A stretch of 64,000 bases of DNA from Anisakis pegreffii (Eukaryota > Nematoda > Chromadorea > Rhabditida > Anisakidae): NCBI GenBank assembly GCA_035041965.1, contig JAPYMA010000298.1:35958-99957 (forward strand), in the 5' to 3' direction. Shown here one piece after another: positions 12,401-23,920 of the stretch (position 1 is its first letter; each line of letters opens with the position of its first letter). Made by a program: the position numbers and the translations under genes. A model generated the notes under the pieces. The model did not search any database. It worked only from the letters and a program-made list of their open reading frames with translations, and was not told the origin of the DNA.

Positions 12401-15323
12401 ATCTTTTTCAGTTTAAAAATTCTAAAAAGTTTTCCGAGTAGAGACCAAAACAAATGAGACGAACGACTAGTAACCACCTGAGTGGACGTGTCCATTGTGC
12501 ATTCGTCACTATGATCACTTTCTTCCAGACCCGATGCTAACTGCGACGTTTTGCGACGCTTCTTTGCACTTCGTGTTAGTGGAGTGGTTGAAGCATCTCT
12601 GTAAATAATATTTGCTTCTGTTTCTCACAAAGAAATGTTCATTTCGATAATCTAAATAGGGAAACGACAAGAGCGAAGAGTCGATAGATGAGAAAACTCA
12701 CTTTTCGGCGATAATTTTATGCGCTTTCTCGATCAGTTTACTCAGTTGTTTCTGATGGCATTTAATCAGATGATCTTTACTCTCCTGATAGACTGAAGTC
12801 TCACCACATCGATAACATTTCCACTGACGATTCTTAAGTGAACAACTTCAAAATCTTACATAAAACAAACAAATTTTCTAATGAGGTCTTCAATACTCGA
12901 CTAATGATGAATGATATTAAATGAATGATCTTATGATCAAATGAAAATGATAATTTGAATGCGAGCAACTGAATTAATTTCAACTTTTTCGAACAGCTAT
13001 GATCATTGAGAATATTGCAGTTGTAGCAAATTTAATAGTAATCTCATAATCTCACCATATCATTAACACCGCATTTTTGCAGATGGTACCATAAACCATA
13101 AGAATGTGAGTAGACTTGCGAGCAATCCAACGTGTCGATATTCAAACACGGCAGAAAATCGATAACGTTCAATGCAGCACGAGTTAGACGATTTTGCTCC
13201 TTCTTATCCATTCGACGAAATTCATCCACTCGACCCTAAACAATTCATCTTCACCTCCAGAAGACCTATTTCATCCCCAAATCACCTAGCTTTTATTTTC
13301 AGAAACTGTCACTGTCATATCGCAGAACTAAAAATTTCCAATAACCCTGCACCACATGCTCACCATAAAGACCATAGCAACACAACCAGAAAAGAATTTT
13401 TTGGATTTTTCAAACGATCCTTAGTTTCTCGGATTTTCAAACAAAAGAATGACACTCAGAGAAAAATTACGTCTTCCATTATAAAAACGTTTACCAAATA
13501 TAGGAAATATTCCGGTAGAAAACAGTGATTGACATGCTCTAGAACTTTATCTGGGTTGCTCAATTTCTGCATACAGTTCGGGTTGAGACACGCCAAACGT
13601 TTCGTTGGGTTCTCATCCAATTCATTCTTGATCAACTTCATCTTGCTCAACGTTGGTAGCACAGCCCAACACGAGGCACGACCCTAAAAAGCGATCTCAT
13701 TTCATTTCAGTCTATTTGCGATTAACAATATTGCTTGGAACCATACAATGATTAATGAGAACTCAATAAGCCTCAATTTGTCATATCAATCGACTACAAT
13801 GTTTCAGTAAAACTCACTGACATTAAAATCAAATGAAGTCAAAGTAATGATGAGCTTGGACAAACCCTGTATTCCGCATAGTTCGAGTAATATTTCGGTG
13901 TTTCACGTTTTGCGGAAGAATTCCGTTTTTTGAGATTCTCGGGACTGTCCGCTCTAGACGATGCACTGTGTCGTCTCATGATACCGCAACGTCGTGCATG
14001 GGCCAAGTAGCTCTTTGCATCGGCGAATTCTTTCAAACATTTCTCATTGATACATTCCAGTTTCTCGTTTGCGTTCTGCTCAAATGCACTCTCAATTATC
14101 GCCATCGGATTGTCCAATGAAAGCAGTTCGGCTGTTGACTGCAATCCATATAATTTTCATTCCTTTGGAGGAATTTTCACGCGAACAACGATTTGAATAT
14201 TGGATGGATGTGACTTATCTATCTGGATGGATCAATTCATGGATATGGGTTCGTATCCACAAAATGTCCGTCGAAAATTGAGTCGATGAATAGCAGATAT
14301 TCATGAGGTTAAACCGTTTTGATACTATGGAAAAGTGGCATAATCTCAATGACTGATTGATACTATGATTGATATTCTCGTCAATCTATTTTACATTAGG
14401 CAATTTTCTGAACGGTCACATGCATTAAACTTATCATCGTATGTGAATGTTTTGTTGATGAATTCGGTGAATATCAACTCAGAAGGTTTTCGAATAATTT
14501 CTCAGGATGAAACTCACATGGCATGATTTGAACAAATCATTCATGACTATCGGATCATATTCTTCACCGTCATCGCTTTTATCACTGTCTTCAATGGTCG
14601 GAGCTGCTGTACTGTTGCGATCAGTTGAAAGAGATATCGAGTCGGCTAACCGCAAATTTGCTGTTTTCTTGGGCTGGAAACGATGAAAATTTGGTTTTGA
14701 ACAGAGATATTTTACAAGGTTAATTTGCAGAGACTATGTAATTGATAAGTTGGGTGATTTCTCTGGATGAAGAATGAGAAGCTTCACTATAGGGAATGTG
14801 AATGATAATGAGCATTTCCATTTCAAATGCAAGATTTTCGTGGGCAGTAAGCAATGTTATTGTGATATCCATTCAATCAATTGGATTCCCGTCAGTGTAT
14901 TTATGAGATAATAATCTGCATGTTTCAGACTGAATTTATTGTGGAAAAAGTTCGGAAAAGTTTTCTCAGAATTCAAAAAAGTGGGTATAGATTCAAATTC
15001 ATTCCAGACAAAAATTCGTGAATATTTCAAGAAACTGCATATTTAAACCCATCTCCAGGAATCATTCGGAATAGGAGTTGAAAAAACTGAATTAATGTGA
15101 TTTTGAAATGTACCGTAGAATTTAGCCGTGTCTTATCAGGCGATTCTATCTTCGTGATGGCCCGTATACCTGCGGATGATGGTGCTTGGTCCTTTTTTGG
15201 TGTGGCCTTTTGTCGTTCAGCTTTGCTAACTCTTTCAGACATTGTCTCGGCTCTTTCTGGATGACTTCTTTTCTGAGGAGAGGTAAAGTTAGTGTCAAAC
15301 ACTTCCTGAAAGATGCGATTCAT
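6436..15323 (-). CDS. TFIIIC WD-repeat subunit (GTF3C2/TFIIIC110-like) with four C2HC zinc fingers
   Basis: Exons, read leftwards: 15323-15114, 14673-14518, 14138-13866, 13683-13495, 13235-13056, 12832-12702, 12598-12478, 12066-11889, 11330-11162, 10599-10312, 10156-10035, 9886-9772, 9689-9495, 9357-9179, 8821-8708, 8415-8318, 8169-8012, 7730-7517, 7234-7070, 6579-6436. Phases agree at every junction, giving about 1132 aa. The N-terminal third has four C2HC fingers (about residues 150-365): two of form C-x4-C-x12-H-x3-C, one C-x7-C-x12-H-x3-C containing YGLWYHLQKCG, and one C-x2-C-x11-H-x3-C. A Ser/Lys-rich linker follows. The C-terminal half (about 650-1132) is a WD-repeat propeller, with blades such as GHVAVWDMNNPGG, FLDHTMHEVRMWDMAVCP and a final CGGEAGLLIYL. 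The blade order and the ending resemble GTF3C2, a subunit of TFIIIC, which binds box A/B promoters of tRNA genes for RNA polymerase III. The fingers resemble those of ZNF512. The start is uncertain: the ATG at 15323 lies just upstream of a TTTCAG that could instead be an acceptor at 15305. The 8708 donor is the weakest junction. Confidence 0.75.
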
Positions 15324-15958
15324 TGAAAAACGGAACGGTGAAATTTTTCAAGAACAACGACGAACATAAATACACAACGTAAAATGAATCATTACAAAAC
15401 CCGTTGAATCAAAACCCTCGTAATTATCACCATGAATTAACTGATTTCAAAGGAAATCATTTTTGGAAAAATTATGGTCCTAGTGTGGAGCCACGATTGT
15501 TCACCACTTTATGGCTTACCCGGTTAAGAAATACATTATGAGTATGCTGAACGAGGGTTCGGATCCCCGCCGAGACCTTCCATTTTGCATCAAGCCGAAC
15601 AGTTGCAAAACGCCTTTTTCTACAGTATAACAGCTAAACGCTCATAATTTCACGATCAATTAACGATAATGATCATCTAGGAACGGAAAACTTTTTCAGA
15701 TTAATTTTTCAAGTAAAAATCTGCAAAATTTTAATAATTTTTGTGTTACGATGGATTTGATTTGGTCAGTTAAAATGGTAAAGTTCAGTCGAAGCAACAA
15801 CTTAGCGTTTGTTCATGCTAAGAGCCGCTTTTTCGAATTGTGTGAATCGCTCGCGTGTGCTCGATGAATTGAGATATTGAGGTCAACTGAGGTTATTGCA
15901 CCAATTTCGATCGGTTCCGAATCGAAACACAAACACACTGCATTTAGCCATTCTAACA
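15324..15958. promoter_or_regulatory. Divergent intergenic region between the TFIIIC-subunit and lipocalin genes
   Basis: About 635 bp separates the two divergent start codons, so both promoters should lie here. The only structured element seen is a tRNA-like box A/box B pair at 15512-15566. No exon was found. A bidirectional promoter is an inference from gene orientation. Confidence 0.4.
15505..15576 (+). repeat. tRNA-like element with box A and box B (degenerate)
   Basis: A box-A-like TGGCTTACCCGG at 15512 and a box-B-like GGTTCGGATCC at 15556 are 44 bp apart, as in a tRNA. The acceptor ends do not pair and only three of five T-stem pairs form. It is therefore at best a decayed tRNA, a tRNA-derived SINE fragment, or an isolated TFIIIC site; chance is possible. 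Confidence 0.3.
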
Positions 15959-18810
15959 ATGATTCATACGGCTAATTCGCTTCAAATTCTGCTCATTTTA
16001 GTGATATCAGCCAACTTCACGCTCTCAGGTTATCAATTTTTCAACCGTTTTGTTCTCAAACTTCAATTGTGCAATTGTAACAAATGAGTATACCTCCTCA
16101 CAATGAGATCACGCGTATGGGAGTGCGGATCAAACGATGATTTGATCACAATAAGACTAATCTGGAGGAGCTTATAGCTTACAAGTAGAGTTCAGAGTTC
16201 AAGGAAAATATCTGATGAGCGCATTGAAGTTAACTCGAATCAGTTAACAATATCAACACTTGTTAGAAGGGAATCCAAGAGTCGCTATCAGCTCTTGGTG
16301 GAATTTTGTGGAATTTGCTTGAGAAAAAATCCAGATGGCCACAATTTTCAGCCAGTTATTTGGGTGGAATTCCAGTACCGGGTAGAACAGTGCCGACAGC
16401 CAGATTCTTCGAGTTGTACGCTTCATCATGCTTGCCGAACGCATCGAAACACAGTTACCTACACCAACTTACCCAGGTACGTCCAGGGATTGCCTCAGGA
16501 AATCGTCATCTATCGTCCCTGTTCGAATATACCAATTATACTTGCCTGGATTATGTGTGATCATGACGTTTAAGGATGCCGATGGCTATACAATTTGCTA
16601 GTTGCACCAATACAATGACAGCAATTATGTGAGCAATCAGAACAATAACTAGTCATAGGCCTGAGTTATACCTATGACTAGATATTGTCCTTATTGCTAA
16701 TCATGTAATAAGTTAAAGCTACATAGTCGATGTCCGAAATGGATTACCTCTACCTTATCGTAACGTTCTCATTCGTGATTCTCTCGTATCACTGTTTCAT
16801 CACAACTTTATATAATCCTTATCAAATAAGCTTTTCGGTGATGAATAATTAGACGTTCTTTTATTCAGATGCTTCAAAAGATTGATGCTGAAGAACTCGC
16901 GAGGAAAGTCTACAATTCGTTGTATTTTGCAATTGGAGATGTGGAGGTGGAGAAAATGATGGGACGTTGGTATACGGTAGGTATATACTTGAGCATTTGC
17001 TTTGGTTTTTGCAGAAAACAAAAACAGTTCACTAGATTGTTTAGTGAAGAAATGATCTAGTAATTGATCTTGAATTATCAGCATACTATATTAATGTTGA
17101 CATCGAAAAGCTCCAGTGAAATGTTCAAATTGTCCGAATCAAAACTGAAATTAAATGTGCCTATTAAATTTCAGGTTATTGACTCACCAGCTATACATCC
17201 TGAACAATGTGTTGTCAGCTATTGTAAGTTCGCGTATCTCGATCAGTAATTGATAAAATCAAGTGAAAATCGTTCAATGAAATGAAACAATTTTGAAGAT
17301 TCACAGGCAAAATGTTCTGTCAAAGAGAAACTGATCAAGTATCGATGATTTTCAGCAGTGATCAAATCTTTGTGAAAATTCTTTTAGTGTCTTAACAAAA
17401 TTCAGTGGAAACGTTGAATCTAGATGTAAGAATTCTGAACTGAATCTTGATCTTTACAATAATTGCAGTTGAATCGCTAAACAATGATCCGTATACGTCT
17501 ACCTTCTCGATCCGACAGTACGCACGTGAAGGAACCACTCAAAAAACAGAAATGTTAGAAGGGTATGGCAGCAAAATCGGAACTGATCCTGGTGGAATCC
17601 TTCTCATCACAGGACATGATTCTGATCCATGCCCATGTCAGTTGTGTTCCTATTGTTCAAGTCAGACCTGTTTTGCATGAAAACAGAGAACGGCCGTGAA
17701 ACTCTGATGACTTTTCTAAAAGAATTGCGATGAAATCTTCACTGCAATATCATTTACAATTTAGTATTGTGGTGTATCAAGAAAACGATCTGGATCGGAT
17801 TCTTACTGCCCTGAATAGATCAATTCTTAATGCCTTAAGCAGAGTAACTTATCGCAAATTCACTGAAATTACAAACTTTTGATCTTCGAATAGATCAATC
17901 GGATGCAAACTCTCACAACGGTTAGCATTCTCGTAAGATAAGATGATATCATTGAGATGCGTGATAAGATTTGTGGTGTTCTAAAACACTGATGTATAAC
18001 AAGAAGACATGTTTCAATGAAAGAAGATATAAGATTGAAATAATTATTATCAAGTTCATGTTTATCAAGTTATATCTGCGAATGACAGGTGATATAAGCC
18101 AGTTCAGCGTTTAGCTCGAGTTTGACAAGATTAACGACATTTGTTGAAATCGAATGGTGTAAGAAAGTCTAACATGGCATCAGTTTTGTTCGTGTTGTTA
18201 AAGTAATGACTTCAGATTCTCCGATAAGCACTGGACCGTTGAATGCAGAGGGTCAGTACGATTATTTGATACTATCACAACCACTAAAATATCCCACAAT
18301 GGTCCTGGCACGAGACCCCGTCAGATTTGATATCAAGTACAAGGACACGGTATGATCATTTACCATTTTTATGATCTGAGTGATTCCACGATATCACCAT
18401 TAACCTTGAGCAGCCAATATAAATGAGATCAATGAATTTCACCAAACATTTGCTGGAACAACTGACTGTTCTGAAAAAATTCTAAACATCAATCAGCCAT
18501 CAATATGACAGTATCAGTTCCAAAACTTCTCAATCAACAAAAAAAACCCAAAAACTCCATTTTAAAATCCCGAATTAAAACCCCAAATAAACAAAATATA
18601 ATAGCCAAGTTGATCTACAATTGCTGAAAGAATATTTGTGACTTTTTTAAATTATTGGCAATGAAGCGTACGATAACACAGTTGGTATTTCAGGTGAAAC
18701 AATTTCTGGACACGAATACTTTTTGGAATCCACTAAGCTCATTGAATAATCCACTAATGTTCACAAACACAACAGACTGCTTGATCTCACAACAATATCA
18801 TATTGACTGA
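15959..18810 (+). CDS. Secreted lipocalin (nematode lipocalin-related protein)
   Basis: Seven exons: 15959-16028, 16352-16476, 16869-16976, 17175-17223, 17469-17636, 18216-18349, 18694-18810. All junctions are GT-AG in matching phase, giving 256 aa. Exon 1 is a signal peptide (MIHTANSLQILLILVISANF, cleavage predicted just after TLSA). A non-lipocalin stretch of about 80 residues follows. The lipocalin barrel opens with the GxW motif in MMGRWYTVIDSP, with a cysteine pair in CVVSYF and PCPYSP, the lipocalin-style strand GQYDYLILSQPLKYPTMVLA, and a C-terminal helix region with the closing cysteine near TTDC. Lipocalins bind small hydrophobic ligands outside the cell; nematode relatives act in the apical extracellular matrix. 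The gene diverges from the TFIIIC-subunit gene and converges with PBDC1. The ligand cannot be inferred. Confidence 0.85.
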
Positions 18811-19830
18811 AATAAGTGAAGATTTCGCAGTAAAATTATGACTGATATTTTTCCGCATTATGCGTGTACTTACCATGTATAATAAATCTAATTCGCTCAT
18901 GAAATGCTTTCAAACGATCTTCATTAAAATGCTCGAACATTTTAAAGACACTAATCAATATGCCCCATATCTTATGTGCCAATCAGAATGAATGAACAGC
19001 TTCAGACAAGAAATGAATTTTATTCTTTCAACTCGAGTCAACATAATCGGATAACAACAACAATGAATAACTGGAATCAAATATCCAACAACCAAATGAC
19101 CAACAAAACAATAAAATAGAGACTTTATCTTATAAAATCAACCTCCATAAGCACATGTATAATACGTGTTGAGTATGATATATTGCACAAATATACATCA
19201 ACTTTTGCAATTTTTAATTCGTTCACAACCATCCAATGTTTTCCTACATCAAACAATCAGTGAAGATCCGAGTGAATCTTTTCCGAAAACCAACCACACA
19301 CCATAAAATCACAAAAAATGATGATGTGTATTGTAATAATATAACAAATTATTAATTTCAATAGCATTTAATTATAGATAAATTCTCACATTCATATCAC
19401 TTTATATTATCTTATGTTCCATTCATACAAATATTACTTTAGCACAATCTGTTGGATGACACATGTATAATAGAATAAACCAATGAATATAAACCCAATA
19501 AAGAATATTTACAATAAAAAAAGACGAATCAATGGCAGAATATATGCAAAAATATTTAAAAAACAATTTTTTTTCCGATTACCAATGAACTATGTAAAGC
19601 TCAGAGAGTTCATTTTCTGCAAAACGACTTCATTTTTGTTTTCACCGTTCCCACGCTAAATGAAAGAATCCGTCCGGTCCTCAACATTTAACAAAACGAT
19701 CCTTTGCCAATACCCAATATGACGATATAATGTATAACCTATCCAAGTCCCATATTGATATATGTGTTATTCTTGATAAGATAATAATGAAATCAGTTAC
19801 CGCAGAACGATACCGATCGGAAATCCATCG
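18811..19830. other. Convergent intergenic region (lipocalin / PBDC1)
   Basis: AT-rich DNA between two converging stop codons, expected to hold both 3' UTRs. Several AATAAA-like hexamers occur on the plus strand. No ORF or repeat of note was seen. Confidence 0.6.
18881..18886 (+). terminator. Polyadenylation signal of the lipocalin gene
   Basis: A canonical AATAAA lies about 70 bp after the lipocalin stop codon on the same strand, in AT-rich 3' sequence. Confidence 0.55.
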
Positions 19831-21133
19831 CTAGCAGATATTGCCACCTTCACGATTCACTCGTTCATGCTCTGATCGATAGGCCTCTTTAGCTCTTTCA
19901 TTTACACCTTCTTTGTTGCGAGCTGCTTCAATTGCCAAGAATATTATCTGAAAATCTTGCAAATATTTGACCAAAATCAATCTTTTGCATTCTCGAACCA
20001 CAACCGAATCAATGCTTTTTGTGAAGCTTTCGACGATTCGTGAATGATTTGAACGAAATGATCATTAGGCAGGACAAACATGACAGCATAAACTAAGGTA
20101 TGAGATGATCAAGTACAGATGAAATTGGTTACCTACCTTAGGCACAATGATGGTATTCGCCTCACTATAGGCACCATCTGCGCGCATTCGAAGAATTGTA
20201 CCCAAATTGTATTCCTCCACTGAGTCTTTGAATTTATCACAAAACGTAAACCATTTCTCTTTATTCTCACCTTTTAACTCTTTTTCTGTGATCTAAAATC
20301 TGAATGAAATCATCCTCGGAACCTGTTGCACTCAAATTTTCGACTCGTAATTTTCACATTCTACTTACGCTTCCATTCATATCATCCCAAAATTATCACT
20401 CATACAAAAGTCTTAAGAAATCAACATCAAATAAGACGGAGTTATGAAAGATGGACATAAATCTCCCATAAAAATGATATACCCAAGTGACCAAGGACGA
20501 CTAGCATAAGTGTCAAAACACATGATTTCCAGGGAAACTCCTCAATCAAAAAAAAACAACTTACACTTTCAACGTTCATATCAGGAAAAGTCTTTCGGAA
20601 ACACTCGTATATAGCCGCATGTTGCTTATTCAATGATAGCTCTATTGTGTTACATCCCAGCAAGAGATTCATATGAATACTAGCCCGTTCTGCAGCCTGA
20701 AATACAAGTTTTCTGTCGCATAAAATATGCTGAAGACATTTCCTCAAGACACACAAAGTCCCAATTTAATGAATATTTTGAGCTGTTCGAAAACAATTGG
20801 AGAAATTCGCGACACTAGAGCATGGTAAATGTATCAAATCACTGAAGAACAATTTACAACCGAATAGATATATCGTCAATGGGTTACCATAAAAATCCAT
20901 AATAATTGAGTGAGTGCTATAAAAGTGTCATGAGTGATTTAACGACGTACATGGACGTCCGGTGATCATCTTTCCGACAAGCAATACGCGAAAAGTAAAA
21001 GACGACGACTTACTTTACATGCCCATGCCACCTCACATGAAGGATCATTGACGTATTGTTGTGCATCTCCACTTAGCTGAGCAGCAATATCGCGTGATGC
21101 CAATGAAGTGAAGTCACTTTCATGGAAGGACAT
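19831..21133 (-). CDS. PBDC1: PBDC1 family protein (polysaccharide biosynthesis domain-containing 1)
   Basis: Exons: 21133-21014, 20696-20565, 20292-20137, 19947-19831. All four are in phase 0, giving 174 aa from ATG 21133 to TAG. The protein reads MSFHESDFTSLASRDIAAQL, then NDPSCEVAWACK, a helix with AAERASIHMNLLL, the pattern IYECFRKTFPDMNVES, KWFTFCDKFKDSVEEYNLGT, and IIFLAIEAARNKEGVNE. This order is diagnostic of PBDC1, a small, widely conserved cytosolic eukaryotic protein of poorly defined function despite its name. Length matches the family. The tail ends in a charged stretch with cysteine as the last residue. Gene structure is compact and looks intact. Confidence 0.85.
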
Positions 21134-22583
21134 CGGATGATAAATTTTACCTCAAATTGCTCGATTATTCATCGCCGTATCAGTTCGACGTAAACGACGG
21201 CAAAATATAATTTCATTCGAAAAGCAATAATAAATGACCTCAGAGCACCGTGTTCAAGGAAAAATTACTCGCATGCTGAAAATCTCGATATAAAGACTTG
21301 GTGAGAACTGAATTGAAATTTCATGAAAGAGAATAGAAATTTGAGGATTCCTGCAAAATATGGCCTCATTTTAGAGGTTGACCGACATATGCATCTCTCG
21401 GCAAGTCTAACTCCGACGAAAAACACCATGTTCCTCAATTATGAGGTACACGCAAATTGTCGGAGTGGCACACTGTCGTGGACTCATATTACATAGGCAA
21501 TGGGCAACTACCAAAATAGTGGGTGGACGTTTCGCCAAAAAAAGTCAAAATGTAGCATGACGCAGCATAATTTTATAAAGCATGGAGAAAAACAGCTGAC
21601 ATAAGGCGAATTAATTTATTTATGAGACGCACGAATTTGACATGTTCCATTACCTGATGTACCCGATCTGAATAAATGCACGATGCACCATGAACAAGAG
21701 AATAAAACTTTTCACTTACGGACGAAGAATCGCCAGTGCAATCGGCACGTTTCTTGAGCAATCAAAATTTAACCACGGAAGTGTCAATGAGATATTACTG
21801 CGAGCAATTGAACTCCATGTAGTGCTGAAAGAGGAATTTGAAATTTTCCCCTGGAGATTTTTCCAGAACTTACTCTAAATTTTCCCCAAAAAAATTCACC
21901 TTCCGCAAGAACCAAACTAGTATATTTGAACGGTAATTCAATTCTCTAGAAATCTGGAAATTTTCAGCGAAAATTACCCTTTAGGTATTGAAATTGTAAC
22001 TTAAAATGAATCCTCACCACGACAAATACTGCCTTTGGGAGCGATTCAAGTGGAAACAGTGCCGGATCAAAAATTCCATCAGCCAATGTTAAGTAGTCGG
22101 CCGGAAACAGAATTCAATTCTGTCTAAAAACTGAGAAATTTTGAGCAGAAATTACCGTTTAGTTTCTGGAATTGTAACTTAAAATGAATCCCTACAATGG
22201 AAAATAGCCACTTTCCTAAAGCAGAATCAACTGTTTCGCTGAAGGTAAGCTAAATTGCCCGACAAAACATATACCTTTCGGAAAGTCGAGGGTAACCAGG
22301 TAGTAAACTGTAGAAGTAAGTGGTGAACACAAGTCATGATCAAATGATCTTTACCCTCAGATCCTATCAGCATCATGATAATCCTACGTGTCATTTTCAC
22401 AGAACGTAACCTCTATTCTGATAAATGTATTTGCATCTGATAAATGTATATGTATCACGTGAATTTGAACATAGACACCCTATAATACTAGCGTATTGTA
22501 TTCATTGACCAATGCAAACAAGAAAGTATATATCTTCTGAATGGAAACCTTCAACATATGAACTAAGTGAAACCTACCGAACT
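21134..22583. other. Intergenic region upstream of PBDC1 with local duplications
   Basis: No complete gene was found. The minus-strand open stretch 21573-21761 and a frame at about 22020-22095 look partly coding but lack consistent acceptors or are closed by stops. The stretch holds a diverged direct duplication (about 21930-22020 and 22110-22196) and a small inverted repeat (ACTCCGAC near 21410, GTCGGAGT near 21459). The PBDC1 promoter should lie at its left end. Confidence 0.45.
21930..22196. repeat. Diverged direct duplication of about 85 bp
   Basis: The segment ending AATTGTAACTTAAAATGAAT occurs at about 21930-22018 and again at 22110-22196. Both copies keep the order TTCAATTCT, GAAATTTT, AAATTACC, TTTAG, GAAATTGTAACTTAAAATG. 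The spacing is about 180 bp. It looks like an old tandem duplication in non-coding DNA. Confidence 0.6.
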
Positions 22584-23837
22584 TCAACTAAACCTGAGCC
22601 AGGAATTGACCCAGCTAAAATTGGTTTCCTGAAATGAAGTGACCAAACATACAGATACCTGATCAATCCGATCCACTCGTTGTTGAGTGTTAAATTCAAG
22701 ACCGTTATAGTGCGACGCACAGTATTTGCAGCCATAGCCATGCAGTAGTTTACGATCTTCCTTATTCTGACATACAGAACTGAAGACACTGAAATATAAC
22801 TCAGAAACATTCAAAAATATAACTCACAATCAGAAACTGAAATATAATTCAGCAAAATACCAAACGATTCCAAAACAGGAACCGAACCTTGCTTTGTCGT
22901 GCGACAACGCACAACACTACCACTAGGCCACGGAGGCACCCAACATAAACGTACACTATCGAGTAGACAAGAATGGAATCAGAAAAATTTACTAATTTTT
23001 TCCCTCCTCCCGCTTTTCAATTTACAGAATTTAATTTGGTAGATTATTAATGCTCAAAGTACAGGATAGAAGTTGAAAAAGTCTAGGCTACATCTGAAAT
23101 ATATATTAGAGACAAAATCCAGAAAGATTCAAAAACAGAACCCGAACCTTGCTCTGCCACGCGGGAACAGACACCACTACCACTACGCCATGACACACTT
23201 GCTGCCTTTGCTCACTATCCAGATGACAAAGGCGGATTCTGAAAACTTACAAACTTTTTTCCCTTCTTCCCCTTTTCAATTTCCAAATCAGTTAATTTGA
23301 TAGATTATCACTGCTCAAAGTATAGTATAGGATTTAAAAAAGCTAAAGCTAAATCTGAAATATAATTCTGAAACAAAATGCCATAAGATTCGAAAACAAA
23401 ACCCGAACCTTGCTCTGTCATGCGATAAAGACATCACCACCACTATGTTATGATACACCTACCAATTTTTCTCGTTATCCAGAAGACAAAAACGATTTCC
23501 GAAAAATTACGAACTTTTTTCCTTTCCCTCTTTCAGATTAGCTGGGATGGTGGCACATCACTGTTTCTCGGTGTACACTTTATGAATTAAAAAGCTCAAA
23601 ACTAGACCTGAACTAAAATTCGGAAGTAAAAGGGAAGTTTCAAAGTTAGAATCCGAACCTTTTTTGCCTTTTTCTCCTTACCAATTGCGCCCTTTGTCTT
23701 TTTAAATATTTCGTCTTCTTTGATGTGTTCGCAACGCTCGGACTGTCCGTATTACCTGCAACCACAGGATAAGCATTCATGAAAATCCACCCTAACAAAA
23801 TCAGCACGCAACACCGATGGAACCGTATGATATACAT
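22584..23837 (-). CDS. Small secreted basic/cysteine protein, unrecognised (two-exon model)
   Basis: Exon 1 is 23837-23659 and exon 2 is 22788-22584, joined in phase (AAG|GTTCGG donor, TATTTCAG acceptor), giving 127 aa. Exon 1 starts with a strong signal peptide (MYIIRFHRCCVLILLGWIFM, cleavage near VVA-GN) and then a Lys/Arg-rich segment with furin-like sites (LVRRKRQK). Exon 2 carries VCQNKEDRKLLHGYGCKYCA. The latter faintly resembles the C-terminal CxxC segment of CtIP/COM-1 (a KKEERRKLLGHTCKEC-type motif), but the signal peptide argues for secretion. An alternative donor at 22658 would shorten exon 2 to 22659 and imply further exons. The roughly 870-bp intron is filled by a tandem array. 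It may be an unknown secreted peptide, or two unrelated exons joined wrongly. Confidence 0.35.
22790..23660 (-). repeat. ~260-bp tandem array, three units with tRNA-like box A/box B
   Basis: Three diverged units (plus a partial fourth) repeat at 250-261 bp. Box-B-like GGTTCGG-type sites on the minus strand start at 22888, 23148 and 23409, and the related donor region of the upstream exon lies at 23659. Each unit has a box-A-like site 41-42 bp upstream (22930, 23190, 23450): TGGCCTAGTGG in unit 1, TGGCGTAGTGG in unit 2, and a degenerate form in unit 3. The rest of the unit also repeats: a T-rich tract, GATAGATTAT, a CTCAAAGTA segment and CTGAAATATA. The tRNA-like part looks closest to a glycine-type tRNA, but the acceptor and anticodon stems do not fold well. 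Confidence 0.65.
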
Positions 23838-23920
23838 CACGTATTTGAACCGCTAAAACGGTAAATGTCTGCAGAATTCAAAAAGACTGAACAATTAAAA
23901 TCTCGTAATTTTTACCGCTC

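Noticed and set aside
22659..22766. CtIP/COM-1 C-terminal exon
   Set aside because: The short KxExRxLxGxxCxxC resemblance is suggestive, but the family's SRHR and PPxTPxxFW segments could not be found downstream and the best upstream exon encodes a signal peptide.
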